DNA from: Dactylellina haptotyla
Taxonomy: Eukaryota > Ascomycota > Orbiliomycetes > Orbiliales > Orbiliaceae
DNA: 64,000 nt
Direction of reading: 5' to 3'
Assembly: GCA_031310005.1 (NCBI GenBank)
Contig: CM062383.1
Coordinates: forward strand, 1,984,001-2,048,000
Of the stretch, positions 51,184 to 63,384 are shown piece after piece; within the stretch, counting starts at the first letter, position 1; each line of letters begins with the position of its first letter. Under the pieces are notes generated by a model that saw only the letters and a list, made by a program, of their open reading frames with translations, made no database searches and was not told the DNA's origin. A program made the translations under genes and the position numbers.

Positions 51184-51915
51184 AAGAAGGAGAGGGAAAC
51201 CGAGGGAAGAAAAGTGCTGTTGTTTTTCTTTTTCATGCATTTTATGACGATACCATGATTTTTCTTACTCGACGACCAATTATTGTTTTGCGCTAGCATC
51301 CACCGGAGTTGGTGTTTTATATTCTTGTAAACTAGCGCCTCTAATGCCATGTCATCCATCGAGGTGGCGACCTTATTAATCCAACAAATGATCCAAAATA
51401 TATAGACTCGGGCCTGAGCAGAAAGCCCAGAAATGAGACCGGCAGAAGGGCAGGATGAGAGAAAACCTAAATAAACTCCCTGTAAATATTCCCTGCCAGT
51501 GCATAAGCTTGTGCAACCATCAGCCAACAGGGATACGTTAGCTGCAACACAGGGAAACCCTAATCGGCCGCACGAAGCTGATAAGGCGATATATATCATC
51601 AGACGGGGACAGTTTCCAACTACGGTCATAGAATGAGGGCCGCTGGGTATCCCGTCCGCTCTGCCTTACATAAGCCTCATATCGTTTGCTCAGTACCATT
51701 GTCAGCGATGAGATGGGAATCGCAAATACCGTAGTTGGAATATTTCTTTTGTCACTTGAGAATTCGATCAATCTTTTTTTTCGAGATTTTGGAGAATTAT
51801 TTGAGTAGTATTCACAAAGGTTATCTGTTTGGCTTTGGTGGGGATGCTGGGACCTGCGTCGATATACTACTGAGTATTATGGAGGGGATGCTGGGGTTTT
51901 CTAGCTATCTAGAGG

Positions 51916-51983
<68 letters not shown>

Positions 51984-52787
51984 TGACACTATGCCCAACT
52001 TACTCAGCGAGATAGTAGTTAGAATAACTTCTCTCTGTTGTGGTAGCCACGGTGGCAGCCCAATCGCTTCACCACCAGCACCAGCTGTTAACACAGGTTT
52101 CACGTGACCGGCAGGGAGAAATCACAATCAATAGGTCACAATCAATAGGTAAATAACAGACGGCCGACGGTAGCTATAGAAAATCATCGTTCTTTCCTTG
52201 TACACATCACACGGTACCTTCGTAGACGTTACCCCATGCGCATAGAATGCCTCCAACACTCTCAGCTTCCCTGCATAATTATGCATAATTTAATTCCATG
52301 GTTCAATTTACCTGAGACCGTAGTTAGTTTTGTCGTCTTAGCCTCAACAGGATTGAAAATTTCAATCATGGACCCATCTCCTAGATCATAAATCCGTTTC
52401 CACTTCTGAAACTAAGCCTCGTCCCTGTCGACCCCATCTAAGACGAGCGTGAAGGTGGCCATTGATGATTATCCTCATTTTCATTAAGTTTGGTACTATG
52501 TGACATTCTCCGAGGTTGTCAGGCATGATATCGCTTCAATTAGGGGCAAAGAAAGCCGGTAGCAGACACTAGTTTCCACGATATTGATACTCAATTCGAG
52601 AGATTACTGAAAAGTTATGAGTGTTACAAAAATATGAGAGGTCCGTGTTCATCGAAGATAATAAGACTATAATGCATTCCAAAAAACCAAAGAGAAAATC
52701 TAAACCTAAAAATGATGTCATTGAAATTGTTTCCAAATTATATTTAAAGCAATATATTGCCAAATCATTCCTTTTTTGTCAGCAGTA
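51184..52787. other. 1.6-kb intergenic, cluster edge
   Basis: No gene is seen and no Zn2Cys6 regulator gene is present. It includes a dinucleotide repeat (51919-51977) and a short direct repeat of TCACAATCAATAGGT at about 52121-52150. The stretch 52590-52787 is AT-rich and precedes the end of the Clr5-ankyrin gene. Confidence 0.5.
51919..51977. repeat. Microsatellite (CA)16 then (TA)13
   Basis: A perfect CA run of 32 bases passes directly into a TA run of about 26 bases. Length is likely to vary between isolates. Confidence 0.95.
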
Positions 52788-55700
52788 CTATTCCGGTGGC
52801 ATCGGCCACTGGGGGAGCCCATAGTGCTCCGCAGAAAATATTTCCTGAATGCCTGCACTTGACATATACAAATCGAGTTCATGGACTATCGGATCGCGTG
52901 GGGACTCTGCGACCATTGGCTTTGGCGTCGCCGCAGGAACGGAGGCGCTCGCCATAGCTGGGGTAGAAAGGTCAGACGGAGTGGTCATGTCGATATCCGG
53001 GCCAAGCCGTTTAATATGGTCCTTGATAATATTCGAAATGATAAAATGGCCATGTTTCTCGGCGCTAGTTTTGGCCTCATTCAAGCGATGCGATGCGCCG
53101 GCATTCACAAGAACCTGTGCGATATCCAATCTTCCGAGGCCCGCTGCCACTTCCAGTAGAGTTATCCCCCCTTCCAGAACATGGTCCACTTGAACATTGC
53201 CTGTATCAAGCAACTTGATCAATTTATAAACATGACCGATATGAATGGCGATCAAAGTTAGGTATTCTGGCAGGATTCCAAACCCGCCTATTTCTCCAGC
53301 AAAATCTACAACGAGATCGAATGTGGTAATATCTCCATTCCATGTGGCCTCAAGTGCCCAAGTTTTGTCAATCCTTGGGCGATATTGAATGATCGTTTTT
53401 ATGGACTGGTGGAGGTTAGAATGGACAGCGAGAGCTAGAATGGATGCTAGTTGAGCGGGGGACATGTTTGGAATAGTATCTGAATAGAAGTTGATTAGAC
53501 TTTGGTGGAGCTCTGGGCTGCCATTTTCGCGGGCCCAACTGAATACTATCACAATGTCTTCCATATGGCTTTGTAGAAAGTCTCTAGCCACATCTGTGAT
53601 GGCGTCGAGGTTGCTCCCGATGATATTTTCCGTCAAGTCTTCCCAGAGATCGAAATCATCTATATCAATTGGACTTTCCGGTTCAAATGCAGAGGCATCC
53701 GCTGAATCCAAAATATCCTCAAAATCTATGTCCTCAAGGTGGAATTGTAAGGAGATGTAAGAATTCCATCCTTCCAGTGTAATTTCAGAGGATAGAATAT
53801 GTCCTCCAAAGATCTCCATAGGCCGAAATTTTGAGAGAACTTGAGACAATATCCATCGGGGGAACTTTTCCAGGCCAAATCCCAAATTATAGTTGATGAG
53901 TTTAGTAGTCGTATTCGGGGAGACATGGTGTACCGACAACGAGAGCGAAAATGTGAAGTTCAGATGACTAACACATTCCAGCGATTGCCGATATGATCCC
54001 CATTGGAGGGAGGAGCTATGAGACCTCAGTCTGTCCATGATATGGTAAAACCGTCCCAATGATGATGCCGAAAATTTCTTCTCGTATTTCGCTACACGCA
54101 AGTTTTCTCCCCCAGGCGGATCTAAAGAATCAGAATCTGGTGTCATATCCCTCACTTTCGCACCGTATTGTATTAGGAGTGCCCGCAGAGCTTCGGGGCA
54201 AATATCCAATGCTGTTAAGCCCTCCATGTCAGCGGCATTCAGATCAAGGTGCAATGCAGGGCAGTCAAGCAGCTTTCGCCAAAGCCGCTCCGGTTTCCTA
54301 CAAAATGGCAGGAACATATGAGACATTGAGTCGAATTGTACAGGCAGTTTCCCAGCGCTTTCGCGAGCAACCCTATTTTCAAGCATAAGACTAAGGATAT
54401 CCTCGTCTGGCAGAATGATAGCAGCTTGTAGAGCTGTGTGAATCGGGGCCTCAGCTTCTTCTTCTTCTTCATTGGATAGATTAACTGGCCAACTAATCCC
54501 GGCTGCGAGCAGTTCATCATAATAAGCAGCCTTTGCATAGTTGTGGAAATACTCCTCTTCGAAAACAATATCTTCGGCACCTAGGTCAAGTAACTGCTTA
54601 ACAAGTTCAAAATCCTGAACTTCGACTGCAGTTTTGAGAATAGATTGTGAAAGATCTGACACTGGTTGTGCATTAACATCCACATTGTGGCGTAGAAGAA
54701 AAGATGTAGCTGGGCCCTGTCGGTATTCGATGGAAAACTGAAGGGCTGTTGCGCCGATAACACCACTGTGAGTACCCCATCTATTTTTCCGTGACTGTTT
54801 TAGAATACCGAGCTCAACGAAAAGTTTGAGGAAATTTAGTTGCCCGGTTCTGGCGGCACTATAGAATGTTTGAACCGCAAATTCATCAACTATTGGTGTC
54901 TCAGTGCTAAAGAATAGTTTCAGAAGTGTGGAAAAACGGTGAGGCACATCTGAACCCGTGAAACTATCATAAGCCCTTCTTAGGGAGGGAGGGTCGCTGA
55001 CTTTGTTCCCTAGTTGTACCACCAAGGCCTGTAATGTCTCACAGAGCTCCTCGATCGAGGCAAGATCATCCAAATTAGCTGCCGCGATTATATCCGTGCT
55101 ATTAGTAGGTCTGGTCAATAGTATTTTAGAGGCCTTTGAGAAGGAAAGAGAAATTGGTGGAGAAAACGGGCTAGGAGGAGTCGGAGCTAGATAGTCTAGT
55201 TAGTGCCCGTGGAGGATTTAATAAAAACTACGAGTACAGATTCCTACCTCCACGTATCTTTATTAAAAGGGTATTAAATACTCTCTCGAGTTTAAAGGAT
55301 GGGATCCCTTCGTACAGAATACTTGGATTCATGATCAAAGCGGGAGATTCCACTGGAACAAGACTACTGGGAGATCTTGCAGAACGGCTGAGAGAAGCCA
55401 ATGCCCCATCATGATTAGATGGTATTAGGGTATGATGAGAAGGCTCTTTATGTGCTTCAGACGGACTTTGCAAGACCGTACGTGGTGTAGGCGTTCCGAC
55501 TACCAATCCCAATGGCCGAGGTGGCGATAATACTATTGAAGTTGTTAAAACTATCCGGCTGGTAATAAAAGAGAGTATTTCTAGTCATGTCATTAACTAT
55601 TTGATAAGCAGTACATACTATTCTGTGCGGCTTGGTTCTGGAGTGTCTTGTGTCCATTGAGTGTGGAAACAAAAATTCTTGACTTCTTTCGCCTGGTCTC

Positions 55701-56147
55701 TTCTTCATTCAAAACAATCCCATGCAACTTAACCCGTGTGTCTAGCTTTCCTTCGTCCTCCCTCTTCCGTTTAACATGAGCGATATAATCGTGGTCCGCG
55801 GGTTTCAATCGCTTGCGAAAGTGCCAGACCTCGTTAATCAAGTGGACGAGCTGTGACTTCCTAGAAAAGGGTTTAATTAATTAGCATTTATCCAGTCAAC
55901 CCTCCCTTATATATGTGGTCCTAATATAATAATATATAATATAGTATATTTAGTTTAGAGTAAATATATTTTATACGAACGTAATTGAAAATGCATGTTC
56001 ATTGTGCAAGATCGGTAATATGGCATTGACGGATCTGTTCTCTACGAGATATAGCTGGCGGATTCTGTCTTTGTATGGAAGGTATACTTCAGGCTTCAGC
56101 CTTGTTTGCCTTGGTCGTGACCCTGACGGTTGACTTTGAGGATTCAT
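52788..56147 (-). CDS. Clr5-domain ankyrin-repeat protein
   Basis: Four minus-strand exons (56147-55981, 55860-55619, 55532-55248, 55186-52788) join in frame to give 1030 aa. Residues ~19-95 form a Clr5 domain: YLPYKDRIRQLYLVENRSV, then AFSITKSQLV across the first splice and INEVWHFRKRLKPADHDYI. Residues ~97-250 are basic then Pro/Ser-rich (possible linker). Ankyrin-like repeats follow at ~338-435 (ARTGQLNFLKLFVELG; TALQFSIEYRQG; DFELVKQLLDLGAED), ~550 and ~934-965 (VAAGLGRLDIAQVLVNAGAS). Clr5 plus ankyrin is a known fungal architecture. The long exon has no ATG near its start but has a good acceptor, which argues for one spliced gene instead of two. Function unknown; it may be a nuclear scaffold or effector-sensing protein. 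Confidence 0.8.
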
Positions 56148-56828
56148 TGGGAAATGGTGTTGTATGCGCGGAGGGGTACTTGTGCGGGAAAAAATGATAT
56201 AATCAAGAAAGGAGGAAGGAGCAGTATTAAAGAATAAAGCTAAAGATATATATTTGTCTATGATTGGAGTTATGGTCGATGTTGGTCTGAATATGGGTTC
56301 TTCGCTGTGGGAACAGACATGCCTTTTATGCCCGAAAGACTCCAGCCTTCGTCAACTTACTGTAGGTTGATGCGCCTTTGTTCCGTTAGGCTTAGTTGCA
56401 TCAGCGACGATTCTTATTGGCTCCGAACGTTTATCGACAAGCTGATTGGCTTAAAACGTTTGTCGACCCCATGAAGACATTCCCTGCTCGATTGCCTCTG
56501 TAAAGACAGGGGTCTACATCATGCACTACGTGAGCGCGCACCCTTGTATTCCTCCTTTCTGGCTTTGAAAAGTGCCATTGAAAATTAAAAGTATCTTGTA
56601 TTCGTCAAAGCGCTAGCATGAATATTGTGTACAAGAGAACGCCGCCCCCAATGAGACTCCAAAAACCATGGTATTTCCCAGCACACTAACTCCCGTTACT
56701 CAAAACCCATTTGTAAAGGTACACGTATAAAAAGAAACAAAGTACCTTTGTACTGCTGTAGCGCAGGTTTGAAAAAGAAAAGAAGGAAAAAATTATTCCT
56801 TCACTAGAACGAGCATACCTCGTCAGGT
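56148..56828. promoter_or_regulatory. Intergenic, promoter of the Clr5-ankyrin gene
   Basis: Only short frames. A direct near-repeat is visible at 56417-56470 (GCTCCGAACGTTTATCGACAA and GCTTAAAACGTTTGTCGACC share CGTTTRTCGAC). Nothing further is seen. Confidence 0.45.
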
Positions 56829-58579
56829 TTATAACTTTTCCCCAATACTCATCGTGGGGATATCACTCAAATGATTCATTGGGGTAGGAATAGTCGGACT
56901 ATCCGCTTTCCCAATACCTTTATATCTTGGTATTTTTGAGTATCTCTTGCGTGGAATCTTTTCCATTTTTTCGACCTTTTCGGCCTTTTCGACCTCTTGA
57001 ATCTTCTCGATCTTCTCGTCTTCTTCTACGTCTATTGGTTTCATGTCGAGGATTGAAACCTCAGGCGAACATAATGCAACAAATCGTGTCATGACAGAGG
57101 AATATGTGTCGAGATGTTTGTGAAGCGCCATTTTATCGGGGTATTTTTCCTTCAACGCTTTGATTTTAGCGTGATCGACGCCTTCGATCTTAAATTTCGG
57201 TTCGAGAATGGGGGTGTGAGGTTGTTTCTCGTTCTGGTTTTCCTTGCTAGCTATGTTGGGTGTCAGTAGTTGCAAAAACAAAATCATAAAAAAATCGTGA
57301 AAAGAAATCATAATAAACAGCAGCTAAATACCTTCAAAAATACTCTTCTTTCTGGTATCGGGATCTTGAGCCAGCATTTCGTGTATTTGGTGGTATAGAA
57401 TTGATTGTTGGCGCATTTTTTCTTGGATAGACGGGCTTGAGAAGGAGTTTCTCATTAGATCGGTCTCGATAGGGCGAAGTTCATCCGCAGAAACGGACCT
57501 TTTAGTATATTCTGTAGGTAGTGATCCCGGGAAAGTTGCCGGTCTAGGCCAATAGGAGGTATCGATATCAAATAGTCGTAGTTTTGCAGCCTCTGCAAAT
57601 ATATTATCTCTGAAAAACTCTCCATAGTCGGGTTGTTCATGTTCGTCGGTCATGCTATCAACATCCCTCCATCTAGAGGAATGTGGTTCTGCGGGAGAAA
57701 ATCGGGGACTTATATCGGATAGATGATCGTAACTATCATCCGAAGACGAGGTACTGCGTGAATGAAGTTTGATAGCTGAGGTGAGGTTGTTGGTGCAAGG
57801 ATCGGAAGAGAGCTCAAAAGGCCCTAATTCGTACTCCTCGCCTATGTATTTTCTACTTGAAAGATAACCAAATTAGTTTTTTGTTTGTTACTCATAAGGG
57901 TTTCGAACCCACTAGAACGTATATCAATACCTTGGAATGGCTGGAACATCTACATACTCATTTGCCAATTCGACATTGTCGACTTGCATCATTTTGGCGA
58001 TAAAAAATCTGAGTACTTCGACTTTTAAGGGGTCTATGTCGAATATCGCGAGCGCAATCACGGCAGGGATGACAAGATAGCTGTATACCAAGAGTTTTAA
58101 GAGTTAAAACGGCATTCTCTCGATACCATGCAGCCGGGAATTATATAAATGATATTTGCGAAAAGAGGGGTAAAACCTCACCTAAGTAGGCCTGCCAGAA
58201 ACGAAAGCAGAGCCTTTAAGGTTGGCGCGCACATCAGATACATGATGAGTACGAGGACCCCGGTTCTGAAATGGTCCCGCTCAAAGACATCCTTTGGCGA
58301 AATAGAGGCTTTTTGCAGACACATGGCTGCTGGTGGCGCTGGACATATAGTCCGAAGAATGCCTGGACTTTTTACCAAATGCGGTGGTGTTGATAATGTT
58401 GGAGTTTCGTACACTAGGAAGGAAACGGGTTTAGAGTAGAATCTAGAACTTGAGTGACAGGGCGAGATGGCGAGATGAAAAGGAAGAAAGGATGGGGGCT
58501 TTTTATTTTCTACTTCTCTTGTTTTCCGCACATGTTTGTTTGCGGATTCATCATTATTATGGTATTTTTTCTGTCCCAT
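56829..58579 (-). CDS. Unknown membrane protein with charged C-terminus
   Basis: Four minus-strand exons (58579-58182, 58080-57931, 57852-57332, 57250-56829) give 496 aa in a continuous frame. The start is uncertain: MGQKKYHNN at 58579 opens the frame, but MCLQKASIS at about 58326 is a possible alternative. Residues ~108-155 carry one long or two adjacent hydrophobic segments (TGVLVLIMYLMCAPTLKALL, LLSYLVIPAVIALAIFDI), split by the first intron. The rest is soluble, with EEYELGPFELSSDPC and SRSTSSSDDSYDH in the middle. The C-terminal part has a Lys/Glu heptad-like block (EKIQEVEKAEKVEKMEKI). I recognise no family. It could be a nuclear-envelope or endoplasmic-reticulum protein. Confidence 0.6.
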
Positions 58580-59547
58580 TTGTTTATTGCTTGCATTTGA
58601 AGATCTACTTTTGCATGACGAGATTCAAATCAATAGAGTTTTCTGGGAGTGGGCAATATTTCGTATCGGCCACGAATTCTGGCTCGAGAAATCGACGGAA
58701 ACGGAAACGGCGGTGGAAAACCTTCGACCGCTCGCTTCTAGAACGTGGTTATAAAAGATCAGGGCCGACGATGTTGTTCCAGTGTCAGAGGATGACACCA
58801 GTTCTCCAAATCCCCAGCATTACAGGTTCCTTCACCAGCTCAATTCACGTTTAAATATAATTAAACCCGAGTCGACTCATAGGACAAGCTTGTCCGCGGC
58901 GTCCGAACTCTGCTCATAGTCGTAATTGATTGCAAGGATGCCCTAGGGCCCTCAGATTTGACATTCCTCGAAGATTTCTTACAATACTAGCGAGTACCTG
59001 TATAAAGAATCTATATATCCAATATTACCCCTTTTGATCGTGATATCAGCTGCCGTTCAATTCTGAGTGCCTCAAGAATATACTTGCCTTTGTGTATGCA
59101 ATTACGTTTAATTGTGGTATGACGTGTGCATAGTTTTTTCTGTATTTTGACGAATATCTATACAGGGCACTAGAGAAGGAGTTATAGATTAATGAAAGCA
59201 CTAACAAAGTTATCATTGCATATCTCAATCAGCTAGATATCCAGACACCAACTGATATCCTGACGCCACAATGGATGTGTTGCGTGGCTGTGCGTTTGCT
59301 TTGGTTGCGGGAGTGGCTATGTCCCAGACACACGCGTGAATACACACACCCAACCGCCGTTCGCTGAGCAGACAGCCCACCGCCCCTTCTCTTCCCTTCA
59401 TCCAACATCATCTCCTCAACCATCGACACCAACCTCCCAACCTATCCCCCTCAGATTCGACTTCCGCTTTGTCACGAACTCGAATACTGTCACTACCCCC
59501 CTGTTTCTTCCTCCTCTTCTCACCACAATACATATTCGCCCTTCGCA
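58580..59547. promoter_or_regulatory. Divergent intergenic region
   Basis: It separates the membrane-protein gene and the RRM gene. AT-rich near 58845-59210, then a C-rich leader-like stretch (59370-59540) ahead of the RRM gene. No gene is seen. Confidence 0.45.
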
Positions 59548-60832
59548 ATGACGGGGAAAGATCTTGATAAGCTGCTGCAGGCTGGTGCGTTACAATCCTC
59601 CCGTTTTCACCTCGAATCCAAGGCCTCAATAGTTCTAACTAATTGTGCCCCTCTAGACCGCCGCAAGCGTGCTAGGCAGACTGGCAAAGCCGGAGCCGCT
59701 GCTCCAATCCCGACAGGACCGAAGGCTGGTGTCCAAAAGGTACAAACCCACTTCTCAGTCATCTGAACGCGAAGATCGAAGGCCCCTCTACCCAGGATCG
59801 CGAAACGACCTATCATCAGTATAGCCAACTTCGCATGGTTCGCCGGACCGTGCGCTCTTGACTCTGCCGTCGCTTCCTGATCCCTCCGCTTCCCGGCTTC
59901 TCCCTCCCTCCCCTTCGCACTCGGCGGACTACAACCCTCGCAAGACTTCGCGAATCCTTTTGTTTATCTCTCCTTGTCTTTGTGGGACTCTTTCTTACTG
60001 AACTCTCTCCCTTGGGTTTTTTGTCTCCCCTCAGCGCAAAGCCGCCCCTCAAGCTCCATCATCGTTAAATGGAAAGTGGACTCACGACCTCCACGCCACT
60101 GTCGCCAGCAGCGGCAAAAAGTACAAATCCCTCGGCGCAACCAACGGTGCAAAGGCTGCGATTGTCTTGAAACCCGGTGTGGCTGAACGGTTGGCTAGCA
60201 ACCGGCTATTCGAAGCTCTACACGGCGGCGGCGGCGGAATTACAGGTAGACCTACTGCGGAGGACCTCGGCATCAGCATTCGCGGCGCATCGAAATCCAG
60301 CGGGTCTGGAATCACCATCAAAGGAAGCGCTGGCCCCTTCGCAGTTCACGGATCAAACTTTGCGCCGGGAACTACAGCATCCGATATCCGCAACGTCCTG
60401 GAAAGCCGAAACTTCTCCGTCCTCAATTGCGGGATTCTTAGTGCGAAACCCACTGTGATAGCCGAAATCTTGTTCGAAAAGCGCGACGATGCTCAGCGCT
60501 GTATCGAGGAGTTCAATAATCGATTGGCAGATGGTATGTGCAATCATTATTCCATAATATTTTGCTGTTATATATTCTGATTTGTGTTTCCAGGCCGTCT
60601 TCTCCATTTCATGTTGAAAGATTCCCCACAGCTCCCGGTTCCTCCCAAAGCCCGAGCCGTTACACAGGCACAACCGATCGCCAAACCCATTCCAACCGGA
60701 CCCGCGAGGCTCCAGAAGGGCCCGTCCAACGTCGTTGATGGGAAGTTTGGATTTTCGGCGCCCCGTGCCTCAGGCGGTGGGTTGTACAGCGACAGTATGG
60801 TCTCGACGCGAGGCCGAGGATCCCGGCGTTAG
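59548..60832 (+). CDS. RRM-domain RNA-binding protein
   Basis: Four exons (59548-59584, 59657-59739, 60035-60533, 60594-60832) give 285 aa. The N-terminus (MTGKDLDKLLQADRRKRARQ) is short, helical and basic, as in Aly/REF-like mRNA export adaptors. The central RRM (about residues 140-220) reads PFAVHGSNFAPGTTASDI, then AEILFEKRDDAQRCIEEFNN, and the last strand GRLLHFMLKDS crosses the third intron. Gly-rich and Arg-rich tails (GGGLYSD..., RGRGSRR) suggest RNA binding or nuclear transport. The RNP1-like aromatic positions are weak (AEILFEKR), so RNA affinity may be modest. It has the longest intron seen here (295 nt). Confidence 0.78.
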
Positions 60833-61914
60833 GAACCGTACCCGGTGATGCGTCTGGCCCCGTCCGTACCACTTCGGCGATCGCAACGGCTTGCCCGAGT
60901 CTAGTTGATAATGTTGCGGAACCCCAACTCGTTTACTGCCTAGACTCCGACGAACCATTACAAAAGCCGATTAATAGATACTGAAGCTTTCGTTTCGAAG
61001 GACAAGAGATGGGATTGTTTATTTATGCCCTCAAGTAATATTCTCCCGAGACGGGAACGATCGATGTTTTGATAAAATCTTTGTATGTTTCTGAGAACAA
61101 GGCGTTTGTTCGGTGCATGGCTTGCGGTTTCTGCTGTTACTATTATTATTATTATTACATTCAGATTTTTACGGTTTCTTATTCCCACTGATCTTTCCCG
61201 CTTTCCTTGCGATCTAATTGTTTTACTTTGCTTTCTTTACAAAAAAAACATAATTGCTTGAGTTTGCTGTAATACGACATGAAAGTCTACTCTGATATTT
61301 TTTACGATACCACTTCCAATCCATGCAATTTGCTACTCCATCTGAAGGCGAGAAGCGGGATCCTGTGCCTGTTTCCGAGTGAGACCAATTGGCGGTGGCG
61401 CTTGGACAACGCCGTGAACACAGCAAACTCGCGCCAGGATCCTCCCTCCCATTTAAACCAAACCAACCTCCGTTCCCCAAACAATTCGCCGAACGGCATT
61501 GCTCTCTCACCATGGCTTCACAATTATAACGCCCTGACCAGAGGACTCTGCGGTAGACCGTCTCAGCCATCCGGATTTGTACAGGCTTGGTTCTATTTTC
61601 AGCGGGGCAGGCATATCGCTGGGAGATCCGTGGTTATAAATCCGCTCGTCCATCCCCACAGAATCACATCATCCGCTTGGACGTCACACCGCAATTCCAC
61701 CGTATAACCATATATATCTCTCCTCCACAACCACCGTTTCCCACGGATTCTTCGACCTACGGCACAGATCGAAGCCGTCTTGCACGCCAGCCTCGGACGC
61801 GTGGATATTTATGGTTCCAACATTTACCAGTCGGAACAATCGACTTTCTCGCTAGACTTCATCCGCCTCTCACACTCACAGGGAGAAATCAACCAACGAG
61901 AGGACGTTTGCACG
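60833..61914. other. Intergenic
   Basis: An ATT repeat at about 61139-61158 is present. Frames at 61279-61707 and 61587-62051 run opposite or out of phase with the next gene; an upstream exon for it (acceptor at 61767) cannot be excluded, but no consistent ATG-containing exon was found. Confidence 0.4.
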
Positions 61915-62744
61915 ATGTTCCGCAACATCCAATCTACACAAATACCGGCCGGGCAGTCCGATTTGAGCAATCTGGGTCTCGCACAATTCGGTCAGGGGAC
62001 CCGCAAACGCTCGGCTCCGTATGCCGACAGCGACCAGGAGGAAGAGGATGACAGTCCCGCAGCGTTTTTCGTCAAGGTAAAGATATATCCTCTCCTAGAA
62101 CCCTTCAACTTCTCTCCTAGATTTATAAGGAATACGCCCCGCTGACGTCCCCTATCTCTTTCTCTTTCCAGAAACAACGGATGGGCCGATCGTCAACAGA
62201 GTCATTCTCCACGTCCCTTCCATCGCACAGCAATATCGGCATGGACGCGTTCATCTCACCGCCGGTTACTCCGACCCCACTCGCACGCCGCCAGACCTCT
62301 GATATATCCATGGAGGACTTGGATATGGCTGACTCCCAGCCATCCAGCCAGCGGGAATGGAACGCCTCCGGGCTGCACGTCGACGTCTCCGTTCCAGCGT
62401 TCGTCCAGCAGAGTTCCACCCTCAGCGCCATAAGCATGTCTGATGCGGACGAGCAAGCAATCCAGAGGCCACATACGCCAGGTATAATCATGAGAGACAT
62501 GACTAGATTGGAGGTCAGCCCTTCCAGCGAAATTCAGAGCCGGGGGTGGATGGGCATGGCCAAAATCGAACCGTCGTTGCAGCAGCAGCAGCAACAACAG
62601 GAACAGCAACAACAGGGTGCGGTTGCTTCCAACACCCTGACAGCCGGGACATTAAAGGGAAGGTTCACGATGGGATATAGGGCAGATTGTGAAAAGTGCA
62701 GGAATAGAGTCCCGGGACACTATGTTCACCCTCCCACTATTTAG
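61915..62744 (+). CDS. Protein with a CxxCRxRVPGHY tail, unknown
   Basis: Two exons (61915-62076, 62172-62744) give 244 aa. An upstream exon could extend the N-terminus because the frame stays open to 61768 with a CACAG acceptor there. The N-terminal half is Ser/Pro-rich with an acidic patch (DSDQEEEDDSP) and short basic run (KKQRMGRSS). A poly-Gln tract (encoded at 62580-62615) precedes the C-terminus. The last ~25 residues, RFTMGYRADCEKCRNRVPGH..., look conserved, with a Cys pair that could bind metal. I recall similar tails in other filamentous fungi but cannot name the family. Likely a nuclear or cytosolic disordered regulator. Confidence 0.6.
62580..62615 (+). repeat. CAG/CAA repeat encoding poly-Gln
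   Basis: A run of CAG and CAA codons interrupted by one GAA codes for about 12 residues near the C-terminus of the gene at 61915-62744. Repeat length is likely to vary between strains. Confidence 0.9.
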
Positions 62745-63384
62745 ATTTTGTTTTGAAAGGTCCACGACAGCGAAAGGGTTATTCGGGAGGCGCTTGGTGC
62801 TCTTCCCTTTTTCATTGTATACATCTTGATCTACTAACATAGGAAATTGGTTCGAATATCGCATTGTTCTCGCGGATCACGGCGCTGATATATTTTTGGG
62901 CGTTCTTTTCTCATTTCTCGGTGTCTGGGGGCGTTTTCTTCTTTTTAGGCCTTCGCTGGCCCCATCATACACTATTTGTATAACAGTAACGAGGACATGA
63001 TGACATGATTTTCCTTTTCTTCTCTTTTGTAACTGTATTACAGGAAACTCAATCAAGGCTTTTTTTTCTTTCTTTTTTTTTGGTATCAATAGATCTACTC
63101 GCAGAGTCCCAGCCGCCCCGGACATGTTCGACACGGAAGAACTTCGGCTGGGGGTGGCCATCCGTTCTGGCGGACAAGGGTGGCGGCATCCCGATCTTTT
63201 TCTCTTTTAGCTCGCCAAATTTTCCTGACCAAAAACTCTCTTCTATTAAACATCCAGCTCGCCGGGCAGCTATCCACTCACCAAACGCTACGATCGTTAC
63301 TGCACCTCTAGAAAACACTGCGAGAGCATAAATTCGGATAGGAGATACCTAGTGTTCACCTCGATTTCCCTCCTTCTCACAAAA
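62745..63384. promoter_or_regulatory. Intergenic ahead of the heme lyase gene
   Basis: Contains T-rich runs at 63058-63082. Small frames on both strands appear to be chance. No gene is seen. Confidence 0.45.

Noticed and set aside
55119-55247. Clr5 and ankyrin parts as two tandem genes
   Set aside because: The ankyrin frame has no ATG near its start, while a 61-nt GT...AG intron joins the two parts exactly in frame.
61279-62051. Upstream exon(s) for the gene at 61915
   Set aside because: Open frames exist, but no donor in the same phase as the acceptor at 61767 gave a start-containing exon; left as an open possibility only.
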